Of a stretch of DNA of 64,000 nt, positions 43,221 to 52,516 are shown piece by piece. A model generated the notes under the pieces. That model made no database searches. It had not been told where the DNA came from and saw only the letters and a list, made by a program, of their open reading frames with translations. The DNA comes from Acidimicrobiaceae bacterium (GTDB taxonomy: Bacteria; Actinomycetota; Acidimicrobiia; Acidimicrobiales; Aldehydirespiratoraceae): the NCBI GenBank assembly GCA_026706815.1, contig JAPOYA010000003.1:70680-134679 (forward strand). The letters are read 5' to 3'. Position 1 is the stretch's first letter. Each line of letters begins with the position of its first letter. A program made the position numbers and the translations under genes.

Positions 43221-45518
43221 TTAAGCATCTGAATATGTGCGGTCCATTCCAACACCGGAACGGCTGCCGCCGAGCTGGTCGAAGAACCTGACGACAATCA
43301 ACGCGGCTATCAGCACGATAAGCAGGATCTGAAGCGTCCGGACAACAGGATCAGGAGAATCGTCGCTGATGACAGTCACACTCTGGCGCTGCTCGCTCAC
43401 ATTTCCCGGCGGCGGCACTGTGCTTCGAGGGACCGAAGTCGTCGCTGGAGGAAGCGACGTGGTCGGAACGACAGGATCGGAGCGCAGTTCATCAACTGCT
43501 AAATTGGACTCATAGGCTGAATTCTGATCTTCTACTCCCGGAATCGGCTGTGGCGGCAATGTCGGCAGCTCATTCGTCGGTGAGTCAACGGCCGCCTGCT
43601 CGAACGGGTCATTGTCGTGTTCCGTCACAGCGGCTTGTACCGTCAGGGTCACTGAGCCGTCGGGTTCGCTCGGCCCGGGCGCAACGACCGGGTATTCAAA
43701 ATCAGGCGTCTCTGTTGCGATCAGCGTCGGAGCCGGAGTGGTCGTGGTTGTAGTTGTAGTAGTAGTCGTCGTTGTAGTGGTTGTCGTGGTCGTGGTTGTA
43801 GTAGTCGTGGTTGGGGCCGGCGGAGGCGGGGTCCAAATCACAGGCTGCGGAAGAGGGAGCGGAAGCGGAGACGGGTTGTCGTCGTCCGCCACAGTGACCG
43901 ACGCGCTGGCCTGCGAGGACGACACGGTGTAGCCGGTGCCCGTGTTGACCGTCACGGTGACCGAACCGTGCGGCTCGTCTGTGTTGTCCCCATACGTAGT
44001 CACCGACATCGAAGCAGAGCCGCCCGTGTTCACCGACACCAACTTTGAACCCGTCGACACGCCAAAACTCCCCGTCGCCGTGACGCTCACCGACACCGCC
44101 AACGGCGCAGCCGGCGCAGGACTCGCCGAAATAGTGAACGACGCCGGAGAACCCTCAACCACACCCCCACCGCCCGTCACGCTCACCTCTGGTGTCTGAG
44201 GCGGCGGGTCGTCGTCATCAGCCACAGCCACCAACGCGCTGGCCTGCGTGGACGACACGGTGTAACCGGTGCCGGTGTTGACTGTGACTTTGACCGACCC
44301 GTTCGGCTCATCGACGTTGTCACCGACCGTCGCCACCGACAACTGCGCAGAACCCGTCGTGGGCACGGTCACGGTCCTAGAACCGGTTGTCACGCCGAAG
44401 TCGCCGGTTTGGGCGACCGTGACTGTCACGCTCAACGCCGCAGACGGCGCTGGGGTAGCCGTCACCGTGAACACCGCGGCGCTGTCCTCGGTCACACCGT
44501 TGCCCGCTGTCACGCTGACAACCGGCACCGGCGGGTCGTCGTTATCAGCCACGGCGACCAACGCGCTCGCCTGCGAGGACGACACGGTGTAGCCGGTGCC
44601 CGCTTTGACCGTCACCGTGACCGACCCATCAGCCTCGTCTGCGTTGTCGTTCACCGTCGCCACGGTGTAGGTCTTGCTGCCGTCCGTGGGGATAGTCACG
44701 GTCTTGGTGCCCGTCGTGCCCGCCGCTGCGTAATCACCCGTCTGCGCGACAGTCACCGACACCGCCAACGACGCAGTCGGCGCAGGACTCGCCGAAATAG
44801 TGAACGACGCCGAACCTCCCTCGGTCACACCAGAACCGCCCGTCACGCTGACAACCGGCACCTGAGGCGGGGGATCTTCCGGCGGTGGGTCATCCTCCGG
44901 CGGTGGGTCGTCGTCCGGCGGCGGCTCTGTGGTCGTCGTGGTCGTGGTCGTCGTGGTCGTGGTGGTCGTGGTCGTCGTGGGAGTCGGCGACTGAGGCGAC
45001 GGCGTAAAACTTGACCTTCTGCCATGCACCGTCACTGACGGGTTGAGATCCGAGATCTCTCCGTCCTTGACATAGCGGAACTGATAGAGATTCGCATTGA
45101 GAAAGTCGGGGAAGGTGAGATGGACGTCACCTTTTCCGCGATCCTGCAAGCACCCCTCCGGTGGTTTGTCCGGCGGCGTCACCGAAGGACAGGCGTTTCC
45201 GGTGCCCAACGTCAGAGTGGTCGACTTCTGGCCCGCATGCAATGTGACGTTGCGCACATCGGGGTCAGACACGCCGAAGTTGCTCCCGACAGCCACCTTG
45301 AACGGCACGCTCTTCGACAGCGCCTCATCGACAGTGAAGACGAAGACCGCATTCTCTCCCACACGAATATCGGTTTTTTGAGCCGACACCCAGACGGTCA
45401 CCTTCGACTGCGCTTCCACCGAAGTCAGGAACAACGGCAACGACAAAGCAAATACCCCAACCCCCGCGAATAGGGCAACGCTGCGTAAGAGAGCATGGAG
45501 TTTCCGACGACCCAACAT
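43221..45518 (-). CDS. Surface protein with three Calx-beta-like repeats and Thr-rich linkers
   Basis: 765 residues from the ATG at 45518, which has AAGAAGG about 6 nt upstream. A signal peptide is followed by a beta-rich domain, a poly-Thr linker (about 170-195), three ~105-residue repeats each starting PVVSVT or PEVSVT and ending in VADNDDPP-like acidic turns, a second longer poly-Thr linker and a C-terminal membrane segment (ILLIVLIAALIVV). The repeats resemble Calx-beta-type calcium-binding modules. The protein is probably anchored in the membrane with an extended, perhaps O-glycosylated, extracellular stalk. No LPxTG sorting signal. Confidence 0.75.
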   Translation of the reverse strand: MLGRRKLHALLRSVALFAGVGVFALSLPLFLTSVEAQSKVTVWVSAQKTDIRVGENAVFVFTVDEALSKSVPFKVAVGSNFGVSDPDVRNVTLHAGQKSTTLTLGTGNACPSVTPPDKPPEGCLQDRGKGDVHLTFPDFLNANLYQFRYVKDGEISDLNPSVTVHGRRSSFTPSPQSPTPTTTTTTTTTTTTTTTTTEPPPDDDPPPEDDPPPEDPPPQVPVVSVTGGSGVTEGGSASFTISASPAPTASLAVSVTVAQTGDYAAAGTTGTKTVTIPTDGSKTYTVATVNDNADEADGSVTVTVKAGTGYTVSSSQASALVAVADNDDPPVPVVSVTAGNGVTEDSAAVFTVTATPAPSAALSVTVTVAQTGDFGVTTGSRTVTVPTTGSAQLSVATVGDNVDEPNGSVKVTVNTGTGYTVSSTQASALVAVADDDDPPPQTPEVSVTGGGGVVEGSPASFTISASPAPAAPLAVSVSVTATGSFGVSTGSKLVSVNTGGSASMSVTTYGDNTDEPHGSVTVTVNTGTGYTVSSSQASASVTVADDDNPSPLPLPLPQPVIWTPPPPAPTTTTTTTTTTTTTTTTTTTTTTTTTPAPTLIATETPDFEYPVVAPGPSEPDGSVTLTVQAAVTEHDNDPFEQAAVDSPTNELPTLPPQPIPGVEDQNSAYESNLAVDELRSDPVVPTTSLPPATTSVPRSTVPPPGNVSEQRQSVTVISDDSPDPVVRTLQILLIVLIAALIVVRFFDQLGGSRSGVGMDRTYSDA

Positions 45519-45708
45519 CAGGACCTTCTTGCAGACTTGCGATTCGACAGACAACCTGAAATCGCTACTGTACCAGTACCTGTGGCACGCTCTGTGGATA
45601 CCCAGACCGACCCTCAGTCGCCGACGAGCCGCCTATGAGAACCCGATTCCCGCCGAACCAGACTCGCAGGCATACGTGCCAGTGAGCCACGACACGACAC
45701 TCGCCCGG

Positions 45709-46461
45709 ATGAGCGGAATCCTCAAAGGCAAGGTCGCGTTGATAACCGGCGCGGGCGCCGGAATCGGTGCCGCGACAGCCCGACGATTCGCCGCGGAGGG
45801 CGCGGTTCTCTGGCTCAACGACCTCGACCCGACGGCACTCGACGCAATCCGCGACGAGACCGGCGGACGCGGGCTCGCGGGCGACATGTCCGACTCCGCG
45901 TTCGCAACACATTGGGTCGACGAAGCCGCGGGGCAACACGGCCGCGTCGATGTGCTCTACAACAACGTCGGCGTCTCGCGAATTGGGCTCATCGGCGAGT
46001 TGAGCGACGACGACTGGCGCTCCCAGCAGCGGCTCAACCTCGACACCGTGTTCTTCGCGACACGGGCAGCGCTCAAGCACATGGTGCGCCGTCGCAGTGG
46101 CAGCATCGTGTCGATCTCCTCTGGCGCAGGCATCGGCGGGCAGTACCGGCTAGGCGGATATGCGGCCGCCAAGGCAGGGGTCATCTCCCTGATGGAAACG
46201 GTCGCCACCGAATACGGGCGCCTCGGCATCCGCGCCAACTCGCTCACACCCGGACCCACCGCGACCGAGCCGCTGCTCGACTACCTCAAAGGCCGGCCCG
46301 GCGGCATCGAGGCGCACACTGCTGATCTGAACCTGGCTCGACTCAGCGCAGTAGAGGAAGTGGCAGCCGCCGTCGCCTGGCTCGCCTCGGACGAAGCCTC
46401 CAATGTCAGTGGCATCTGCCTTCAGTGCAACATCCGCTCCGGCAGCAGAAGACCGACATGA
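45709..46461 (+). CDS. Short-chain dehydrogenase/reductase
   Basis: 250 residues from the ATG at 45709; the open frame upstream lacks coding character. The NAD(P) site TGAGAGIGAATARRF, NNVG, the catalytic Ser in SIVSISSGAG and Y-x-x-x-K (YAAAK) are all present. The acidic residue after the second strand (LNDLD) suggests NAD preference. The stop overlaps the start of the next gene (ATGA), coupling it to a DUF1214-like protein. Substrate unknown; lipid or sterol metabolism fits the surroundings. Confidence 0.9.
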   Translation: MSGILKGKVALITGAGAGIGAATARRFAAEGAVLWLNDLDPTALDAIRDETGGRGLAGDMSDSAFATHWVDEAAGQHGRVDVLYNNVGVSRIGLIGELSDDDWRSQQRLNLDTVFFATRAALKHMVRRRSGSIVSISSGAGIGGQYRLGGYAAAKAGVISLMETVATEYGRLGIRANSLTPGPTATEPLLDYLKGRPGGIEAHTADLNLARLSAVEEVAAAVAWLASDEASNVSGICLQCNIRSGSRRPT

Positions 46462-47636
46462 GCGACCCGCTCAACGCTTGGCACGCAGCATGCGAGCGAT
46501 TGAAGGCCCTGGGCAAGCGACTCACCGAGGCGCCGTTCGCCATCGACTCTCAAGGCCGACTTGAGGGATTTGAGCACTTGGCCGACCAGCTCACGCTCTG
46601 GCTCGCCTGGGAAACGCTGCACGCCGACCCGGAACGGCCCTTCTTCCATCGTCACAACGACCTTGTCAGCCAATGGGGAGGACCCAACAACGACAACGTC
46701 TACCGGCACGCGCGCATCGACCCGGACCGGCGCTACCGGATCGTCGGTCGAATGCACTCCTGTGAGGAGTTCCTGCTGGCAGTCCGCGCCGGTTTCATGC
46801 ACCGACCGGTGTGGGGCACGGTGGCACAACTCACCGCCACCGACCACGGGATCAAGGAGGGCGACGACTTCGAGCTGCTGCTGGGCGGCGACAGCGAAGG
46901 CACAGACGTCGACGTAGAACTTCCCGACAACGCGGTGATGGTCTCGATCCGCGAGTACTACTTCGACTGGCGCCCGCTCGAACCCGCGACCTTCACCATC
47001 GAGTGCCTCGACCCTGGGCCTGAGAACCCTGCGCCGCTCACCGCCTCCGCTTTCGAGGCCCGGCTCGACGAGACACTCAGCGAGATCGAAGAGTCGATGA
47101 GCTACTGGAACGACTATCTGGCGACGAATCGGGCCCGGCGAACCGACAACTCCTTTGCCGACAACACCGTCGACGTCGGCAGGGGACTCGCGGCTGCCCG
47201 CTACGAGTTCTGTTTCTGGGACCTCTCAGACGACGAGGCTCTGGTGATCGACTGCGAGCAGCCCGACGCCCGTTACTGGTCCGCGCATCTCTACACCATG
47301 CACAACTTCGAACCGGTCGACCCGTACGGCCGCATCAGCAGTCGCAACCAACGCCAAGTCGAGGTTTCCGCCGACGGCCGGGTGCGGTTCGTGCTGAGCC
47401 ATACAGACCCGGGCGTGCGCAACTGGCTCGACATCGCCGGACGACGCAACGGTTTGTGTACTCTGCGCTGGTTCTGGCCGCACAGCGAAACCCGACCCGA
47501 GCCGCTGACCGCCGTCGTCTCCCTCGGCGAGGTCCACTCACTGCTGCCCGACGACACGGCGGCCTTCACCGCGGCCCAACGCCAAAGCGAGACCAGCGCC
47601 CGCCAAGCCCACCTCCGCTGGCGCTTCCGAAGCTGA
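46458..47636 (+). CDS. DUF1214-like protein coupled to an SDR
   Basis: 392 residues. The N-terminal half is helical (NAWHAACERLKALGKRL; EHLADQLTLWLAWETLHADP); the C-terminal half is beta-rich (REYYFDWRPLEPATFTIEC; RYWSAHLYTMHNFEPVD; VRFVLSHTDPGVRNWLDIAG), similar to DUF1214 C-terminal domains. No catalytic residues are known for the family. The ATG lies in the stop of the SDR gene, so a joint pathway is likely. Confidence 0.65.
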   Translation: MSDPLNAWHAACERLKALGKRLTEAPFAIDSQGRLEGFEHLADQLTLWLAWETLHADPERPFFHRHNDLVSQWGGPNNDNVYRHARIDPDRRYRIVGRMHSCEEFLLAVRAGFMHRPVWGTVAQLTATDHGIKEGDDFELLLGGDSEGTDVDVELPDNAVMVSIREYYFDWRPLEPATFTIECLDPGPENPAPLTASAFEARLDETLSEIEESMSYWNDYLATNRARRTDNSFADNTVDVGRGLAAARYEFCFWDLSDDEALVIDCEQPDARYWSAHLYTMHNFEPVDPYGRISSRNQRQVEVSADGRVRFVLSHTDPGVRNWLDIAGRRNGLCTLRWFWPHSETRPEPLTAVVSLGEVHSLLPDDTAAFTAAQRQSETSARQAHLRWRFRS

Positions 47637-47705
47637 GGCTCTTCTCGGCAGCTCGGCAGCTCTTCTGGCGCGGGCAGTCCAGGCGCGGACAGTCCAGACA
47701 AATGC

Positions 47706-48524
47706 TCAGGACCGCAGCAGACCGCCACCGTCGACGCTGATCGTCTGGCCGGTGACATAACGGCTCCCCGGCGAGAGCAGAAACGCCACCGCGGGGGCGA
47801 TGTCGGCGTCGGGGTCACCGTCGCGGCCGATGGGATGATTGTCGTACATCGCTGCAAAGGCAGCCGCCCGCTGCGGATCCGACGCGGGTTCGAGCCGATG
47901 GGCGACAGACGCCGGCAGCACGCAGTTGACAGTGATCCCGTCACGGCCCCACTCGTTCGCCGCGGTACGGGTCAGCGAGCGGATCGCCTCGTTGGAAGCC
48001 GCGTACGGCCCATATCCCGCAGCCCCGGTGAAACCCATCGAAGTGGCCATCGTGACGATCCGGCCAAAACCCGCTTCGCGCATGTGCGGATACACAGCCT
48101 GCATAGCCCAAAGAGCCCCCTTCGGGCCGGTGTCGTACAACAAGTCCATGTCTGACTCGCTCACGTCGACGAGCGGTGTGGTCGGGCGGAAACTCTGGGC
48201 GTTGGCGACCAGACCGTCGACTCGCCCCCAGCGCTCGACCACATCCGCGACCAGCTCGGCGGTGGCGTCGGCGTCGGCGGCGTTGACGGCTCGAGCCAGA
48301 TGGTCGATGCCCCGAGCAGCCAACTCGTAGCCCGCGGCTTCGACCCCGGCCTGCTTGCGGCCAGTGACAGCCACACATGCACCGCAAGCACCGAGATAAC
48401 GCGCCAGTCCGATTCCGATCCCCTTGGTGCCCCCAGTGATGACGACGACCCGGCCCACCAGGTCGAAATCTCCTGCCGAGTCGAAATCGCCGCTGTCGAT
48501 CACGGCGCGTATCGTAACTCCCAT
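47706..48524 (-). CDS. Short-chain dehydrogenase/reductase
   Basis: 272 residues from the ATG at 48524; GTG at 48503 is a shorter option. NAD(P) motif TGGTKGIGIGLARYL, NAQ in place of the usual NAG, the catalytic Ser within TMATSMGFTGA, and Y-x-x-x-N (YAASN) where YxxxK is expected. The Lys of the active site therefore appears to be Asn, so catalysis may be altered, or I have aligned the wrong Tyr. Its start codon overlaps that of the divergent sulfotransferase gene in the palindrome CCATGG. Confidence 0.85.
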   Translation of the reverse strand: MGVTIRAVIDSGDFDSAGDFDLVGRVVVITGGTKGIGIGLARYLGACGACVAVTGRKQAGVEAAGYELAARGIDHLARAVNAADADATAELVADVVERWGRVDGLVANAQSFRPTTPLVDVSESDMDLLYDTGPKGALWAMQAVYPHMREAGFGRIVTMATSMGFTGAAGYGPYAASNEAIRSLTRTAANEWGRDGITVNCVLPASVAHRLEPASDPQRAAAFAAMYDNHPIGRDGDPDADIAPAVAFLLSPGSRYVTGQTISVDGGGLLRS

Positions 48525-49749
48525 GGCATGGTCGGCGGGTCCACAAGCTGCATGGGTTGCCGAAGCGAACCGCGGCGAGCGCCCCGAGTTCCGCCCGATC
48601 CCGGGGGCCTTCAACGCCGACGCGCTGATCGAAGACGCGCTTGCGCGTTCGCAAACCGCCGACGAATTCGCCGACGACGACTTCGTCGAACCGCTCAGCA
48701 TCTTCTGCGACGCTCTCGAAGAGACGGCCCGGCTCACTCCCCTGGGCCGCTGGGCCACACAGAGATACCTCAGGCGCCTGCTCGACGTCCGGCTCGAACT
48801 GGAGGCCCACGAAGCCGCGCATCCAGAGCTGGACAACGAGGAGGTCGTCGAGCCGATTTTCGTCATCGGCCCGCCTCGCAGCGGCACCACAGTCCTGCAC
48901 CGGCATCTCGGAGCTGTCGGGGGCCATCGAGTGTCGAGGGGCTGGGAGTTCACCCGTCCGCTTCCGCCACCAGACCCGAAGACCCGCGACCACGACCCGA
49001 GGATCCACCAGGCCGCCGAAGAACTGGAGTTCCCCCAAGCAGTCGCCGCAGGGCTTCGCTCGATCCACGCCTACTCAGCGCAGATGCCCAAGGAGTGCCT
49101 GTCGGCCATGTCTTTCGCGGCGCGCACAGAGGAGTTCATCAGCCGCTACGACGTGCCCGCATACGTCGATTGGCTGCAGGCGTGCGACATGGCCCCCGCA
49201 TATGCGATGCACCGTCGTATCCTGCGCGTCCTGCAGCAGCGGATGCCGCCGGCCCGCTGGATCCTCAAGTCCCCGGTTCACCTCCAGGCCCTGCCGACAC
49301 TGGTCGCCGCCTACCCGGACGCCTCGTTCATCGTCACCCATCGCGAGCCGGCAGAGTTTCTGGCTTCGGTGTCGAGCTTGGTGGCAACGCTGCGCTCCGC
49401 TTTCAGCGACTCCGTCGACCCGATTGCCATCGGCCGCTACCACCAAGACCTCTACCAGCGCAGCCTCAACGCCCTAGTGGACCATGTGGATCGGAGAGTC
49501 CTGCCACCCGAGCGCACCGTCCACGTTTCGTTCAAGGACCTGGTGGCCGACACGCCCGCAACTGTCGCCTCGATCTGCGCGAGCCTGGGAATAGACGCCG
49601 CGGCAACCCGGCATTCAACCAGTACCGTCGCCAAAGAAGTGCGGGAAGACGCCGCCAGCGCACACAAATACCAACCAGCCGACTTCGGACTCGACACCGC
49701 CGACACACAACAATCCTTCAGCCGCTACCGAACCCGCTTCATCGGCTGA
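48523..49749 (+). CDS. Sulfotransferase family protein
   Basis: 408 residues. The PAPS 5'-phosphosulfate loop FVIGPPRSGTTVLHRHL is near residue 118; the later region PARWILKSPVHLQALPTLVA and PDASFIVTHREPAEFLASV corresponds to the 3'-phosphate site of sulfotransferases (Sulfotransfer_3-like). It moves sulfate from PAPS to an alcohol or sugar; acceptor unknown. The ATG is shared in palindrome form with the divergent SDR gene. Confidence 0.88.
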   Translation: MAWSAGPQAAWVAEANRGERPEFRPIPGAFNADALIEDALARSQTADEFADDDFVEPLSIFCDALEETARLTPLGRWATQRYLRRLLDVRLELEAHEAAHPELDNEEVVEPIFVIGPPRSGTTVLHRHLGAVGGHRVSRGWEFTRPLPPPDPKTRDHDPRIHQAAEELEFPQAVAAGLRSIHAYSAQMPKECLSAMSFAARTEEFISRYDVPAYVDWLQACDMAPAYAMHRRILRVLQQRMPPARWILKSPVHLQALPTLVAAYPDASFIVTHREPAEFLASVSSLVATLRSAFSDSVDPIAIGRYHQDLYQRSLNALVDHVDRRVLPPERTVHVSFKDLVADTPATVASICASLGIDAAATRHSTSTVAKEVREDAASAHKYQPADFGLDTADTQQSFSRYRTRFIG

Positions 49750-49855
49750 TCCCGGCGGGATCGACCGGCTCGAAAAGGCTCGGATCGGCAACTCGCGGTA
49801 ATGTCCGCTGCTGCGCAGCGCGACGAAGCGGGCCGCGCCAGGGGAGGTCTGAGCA

Positions 49856-50869
49856 TTGGCCATCGATTTCAAAATTCCTCTCGACGGCCCCTTCTACGAT
49901 CAGCTCGCCGTGGGGCAACAGTTGCCGCGCCAACCGTCGGTGACCATCGACGAAGGCGTCGCCGCGCTCTACCAGTCGCTGGTCGGCGAGCGCATGGCGA
50001 CGGTGCTCGATGACCGGGTGAGCCGTGCTGTCACATCCACGGACGGTCGACTGGCCAGCCCGGGACTGGTGATGCAGTTCTCCATCGGCCAGAGCACCAC
50101 GGTCAGCCGTCGGGCCATCGCCAACCTCTTCTACCGCGATGTGCGGCTGCTGCGCCCCGTGATGATCGGCGACTCATTGGAGACTTCGGTGACAGTTGCC
50201 GGTCTCGCCGACGGTTCGCACCAACCGGGCCGCGCGCGGCGTGGCAAGGTGCTCATCGACGTCGTCACCTATGCAAACGGCGAGCCCGCTGTCGTCTATC
50301 AACGCTGTCCGATGCTCCCCCAACTCGACGACGACGCCCTGCCCGGCCACGCCGACGATTTGGGCACAACCGGCGATCTCGACCTCGGCTCCTACGCAGA
50401 GTTGGTACCGGACTGGGACTTTGCCGCCTTGGGACTGCCGACCGGGTGGCCTGCCAGCGAGACGATCACCGATCCGACCCGGGACGTGATCGCCGGAGCC
50501 ACCACACTGGTGCGCCTGACCCACAACCTGGCGATGATCCACCGTGATGCCGAAGAGTCCCCGTATCCGCAACGGCTCGTCTACGGCGGTCATGTGGTCG
50601 GTCTCGCCCAGGCCTCGCTGTCACGGGTGTTGCCCGGCATGGCCACCGTGGTCGGCTGGCACCAGTGTGACCACACAGGCCCGGCCTTCGAGGGCGACCT
50701 GCTGACGTTTCGCCATACCCTGCTCGACGTCACACCAGCCCGAGGGGGTCGGGCCTTGGCGGTGCAGGTCGAGGGCTTCGCTCAGCGTCTCGACACCGAA
50801 GGATTGCCGACTACCGGCAGCGACGGCACGAAGATCCTCGACTGGACCGTGATCGCCGCCGCGCCCTAA
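49856..50869 (+). CDS. MaoC-like hot-dog fold acyl dehydratase
   Basis: 337 residues. Two hot-dog repeats: PLDGPFYDQLAVGQ...SPGLVMQFSIGQ...LRPVMIGDSLET, and in the second half PQRLVYGGHVVGLAQASLSRVLP then CDHTGPAFEGDLLTF. The YGGHV...A sequence and the GDxL strand are usual for MaoC-type enoyl-CoA hydratases. The start is TTG with GGGGAGG at 49841-49847, which decides it. It is likely to act on CoA thioesters together with the nearby SDRs. Confidence 0.8.
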   Translation: MAIDFKIPLDGPFYDQLAVGQQLPRQPSVTIDEGVAALYQSLVGERMATVLDDRVSRAVTSTDGRLASPGLVMQFSIGQSTTVSRRAIANLFYRDVRLLRPVMIGDSLETSVTVAGLADGSHQPGRARRGKVLIDVVTYANGEPAVVYQRCPMLPQLDDDALPGHADDLGTTGDLDLGSYAELVPDWDFAALGLPTGWPASETITDPTRDVIAGATTLVRLTHNLAMIHRDAEESPYPQRLVYGGHVVGLAQASLSRVLPGMATVVGWHQCDHTGPAFEGDLLTFRHTLLDVTPARGGRALAVQVEGFAQRLDTEGLPTTGSDGTKILDWTVIAAAP

Positions 50870-51086
50870 AGTTCAACCCAACGGATCGGTCGTGTGGCCG
50901 TGGTGAGCGGGAAATCACCAACCCGAAGTACTCGATCCAATCCGCCTCCGAAGTGATCCATGTCGTTTTTGGCGTGAACTGCGACCTTGGCGGATTGGCC
51001 ATCGAGTCGACCATGCGAGCAACGAACCGTACACCCATTGGCGACAGTTCGTCGATCTGCCGTTTGACGGCCTCGCGATCGCTCAC
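50811..51086 (-). pseudogene. Truncated partner gene of a lost restriction-modification locus
   Basis: The first ~60 residues, starting SDREAVKRQIDELSPMGVRF and reaching DWIEYFGLVIS, look like a genuine N terminus; afterwards the sequence loses character and runs antisense into the MaoC-like gene. Its GTG overlaps the stop of the methyltransferase fragment by 4 bp, as expected for a coupled restriction gene. The 3' part is gone. Confidence 0.5.
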
Positions 51087-51286
51087 GACGCCAAACGACG
51101 TTCGATGAGGTCAACGAATACCGGGTTGAGCTCGATACCGACCCAGCGACGTTTGAGCTTTCGGGCCGCTAGCAGCGTCGTGCCGGACCCCGCGTAGGGA
51201 TCAAGCACGATGTCGCCGGGTTCGCTGGTGATGCTCACGCACTGAGTAGCCAGCGACATAGGCATCACCGCAGGGTGGTCGTCCAC
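51083..51286 (-). pseudogene. 3' fragment of a beta-class DNA methyltransferase
   Basis: 67 residues: DDHPAVMPMSLATQCVSITS and DPYAGSGTTLLAARKLKRRW, then GIELNPVFVDLIERRL. This is the C-terminal AdoMet-binding part (motifs X and I) of a beta-class methyltransferase; the TSPPY half is absent. It cannot be active alone. Together with the truncated gene after it, this is the relic of an RM system. Confidence 0.75.
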
Positions 51287-51413
51287 TCCGCCGTCACGCT
51301 GCTAGGCGTCCAGGCAAACCGGTCGAGCTGCAGGTGTCACTGTGTGTGGCTGATTCCATCGCCATACGACAATCAAGTGATCGCTCAGTGCTCAGCGGCT
51401 GACGGATCGCAAA

Positions 51414-52166
51414 TCACTGAACGTCCCCGAACAGCTCTGGAGAATCTTGCGGTGAGAAGGGGGCGATGCAGGCCAACTGCGCCTGGCCGGCAATGAGTCC
51501 GGCCAATTCAGCGACGTCTCGGTGGTGCTTGGCGCGGACTTGGTTGACGACCACGGCGAAACGGGCCGAGGGCGGGCAGTCCTTGCGGGACCCCTGGTCG
51601 CTCAACAGCACCGCTGCGAGACGTTGCGGGGTCAACTGGTCCTCCGGCGAGCAACCAGCGATAGCGGCAACACGCTCCGGTCGTTGACACCCCTCAGAGA
51701 TCACCGCGCCGAGCGCCGCGGCTCCCACACAAGCTACCAGCGTCGTAGTTTCCGACGGCACGACCGGCTCATAGTCGAGCGGGGCCTTGAAGGGCATCCG
51801 CCGAGAACCGTCCGCCTCGACCACCACATGGTCGGCCAAACCGAACCAGCAGTCACAAATCTGTGGCTCGACACCGAGCGCCTTGTGGTCTGCGGCGGCC
51901 CGCCAAGCCAAAACCACCCGGCGCTCACGCAGTGAGGCCAGCAGCTTCTCATCGGTGGGCGCCAAGAGCGGCTCATGTCCGCCCATCCGTTCGCGCCCCA
52001 TCTTCGTCGTGGTCGTCAGCACGACCCTCCCAGCGAGTTGGGTGCCGAGAGCAAACAACACCGTTGTCTTGCCCCCTCCCCCGACCAGCGACACCAACTC
52101 GTGATCCCCCAGACCAAGGGCGTCGGAGATACCGCCGATATCGCCGATCATCACCGCTTCAGCCAT
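51414..52166 (-). CDS. yqeC: YqeC-like molybdenum hydroxylase accessory protein
   Basis: 250 residues. P-loop LVGGGGKTTVLFALG near the N terminus, VVLTTTTKM, and the family hallmark VVVEADGSRRMPFKAP followed by HEPVVP-like PVVPSETTTLVACVG. YqeC proteins are found with selenium-dependent or other molybdenum hydroxylases and are presumed to help cofactor maturation. A CoxSLM-type molybdenum hydroxylase operon lies 4 kb away (56006-59690), which supports the assignment. Confidence 0.85.
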   Translation of the reverse strand: MAEAVMIGDIGGISDALGLGDHELVSLVGGGGKTTVLFALGTQLAGRVVLTTTTKMGRERMGGHEPLLAPTDEKLLASLRERRVVLAWRAAADHKALGVEPQICDCWFGLADHVVVEADGSRRMPFKAPLDYEPVVPSETTTLVACVGAAALGAVISEGCQRPERVAAIAGCSPEDQLTPQRLAAVLLSDQGSRKDCPPSARFAVVVNQVRAKHHRDVAELAGLIAGQAQLACIAPFSPQDSPELFGDVQ

Positions 52167-52261
52167 ACCAACCCCATCCTATGGCCCCCTTCTCGCTGCC
52201 CAATGCCCGGACGACAATCAGACAGGTTGAAGTGGTCACATCATTATCTTAGAGTAACTAC

Positions 52262-52516
52262 ATGAACGTCGGAATAAGAGAACTCAAAGCACGCCTGTCG
52301 GAGTACGTCGGCAAGGCCGCCAGAGGCGAGGACATAGTCGTCACAGACCGAGGAAAGCCTGTTGCCCAACTCGTCGGCCTCGGCGGATCGTCAATGCTCG
52401 ACCGCGGAATCGAACAAGGGTGGATCACTCCACCGTCTCGAAGCGGTCTGGCACCCACCACACGGCTCACAGCGCCGCTAAGCACATCCGAAGTCCTCGA
52501 CGAGGACCGCGGATGA
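52262..52516 (+). CDS. vapB: Phd/YefM-type (VapB) antitoxin
   Basis: 84 residues: MNVGIRELKARLSEYVGKAA followed by RGEDIVVTDRGKPVAQLV is the Phd/YefM DNA-binding fold; the tail after 50 would wrap around the toxin. The TGA overlaps the ATG of the PIN-toxin gene (ATGA). An AT-rich stretch immediately upstream is the likely promoter. Confidence 0.88.
   Translation: MNVGIRELKARLSEYVGKAARGEDIVVTDRGKPVAQLVGLGGSSMLDRGIEQGWITPPSRSGLAPTTRLTAPLSTSEVLDEDRG

Noticed and set aside
43735..44990. Repetitive GTCGTGGT/ACN tracts that look like a tandem repeat or CRISPR-like array
   Set aside because: They are Thr-codon runs in the linkers of the surface protein; no regular spacer-repeat structure.
48300..49943. 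A 547-codon open frame on the plus strand
   Set aside because: It is another frame across the sulfotransferase gene, which has a clear PAPS loop in the chosen frame.
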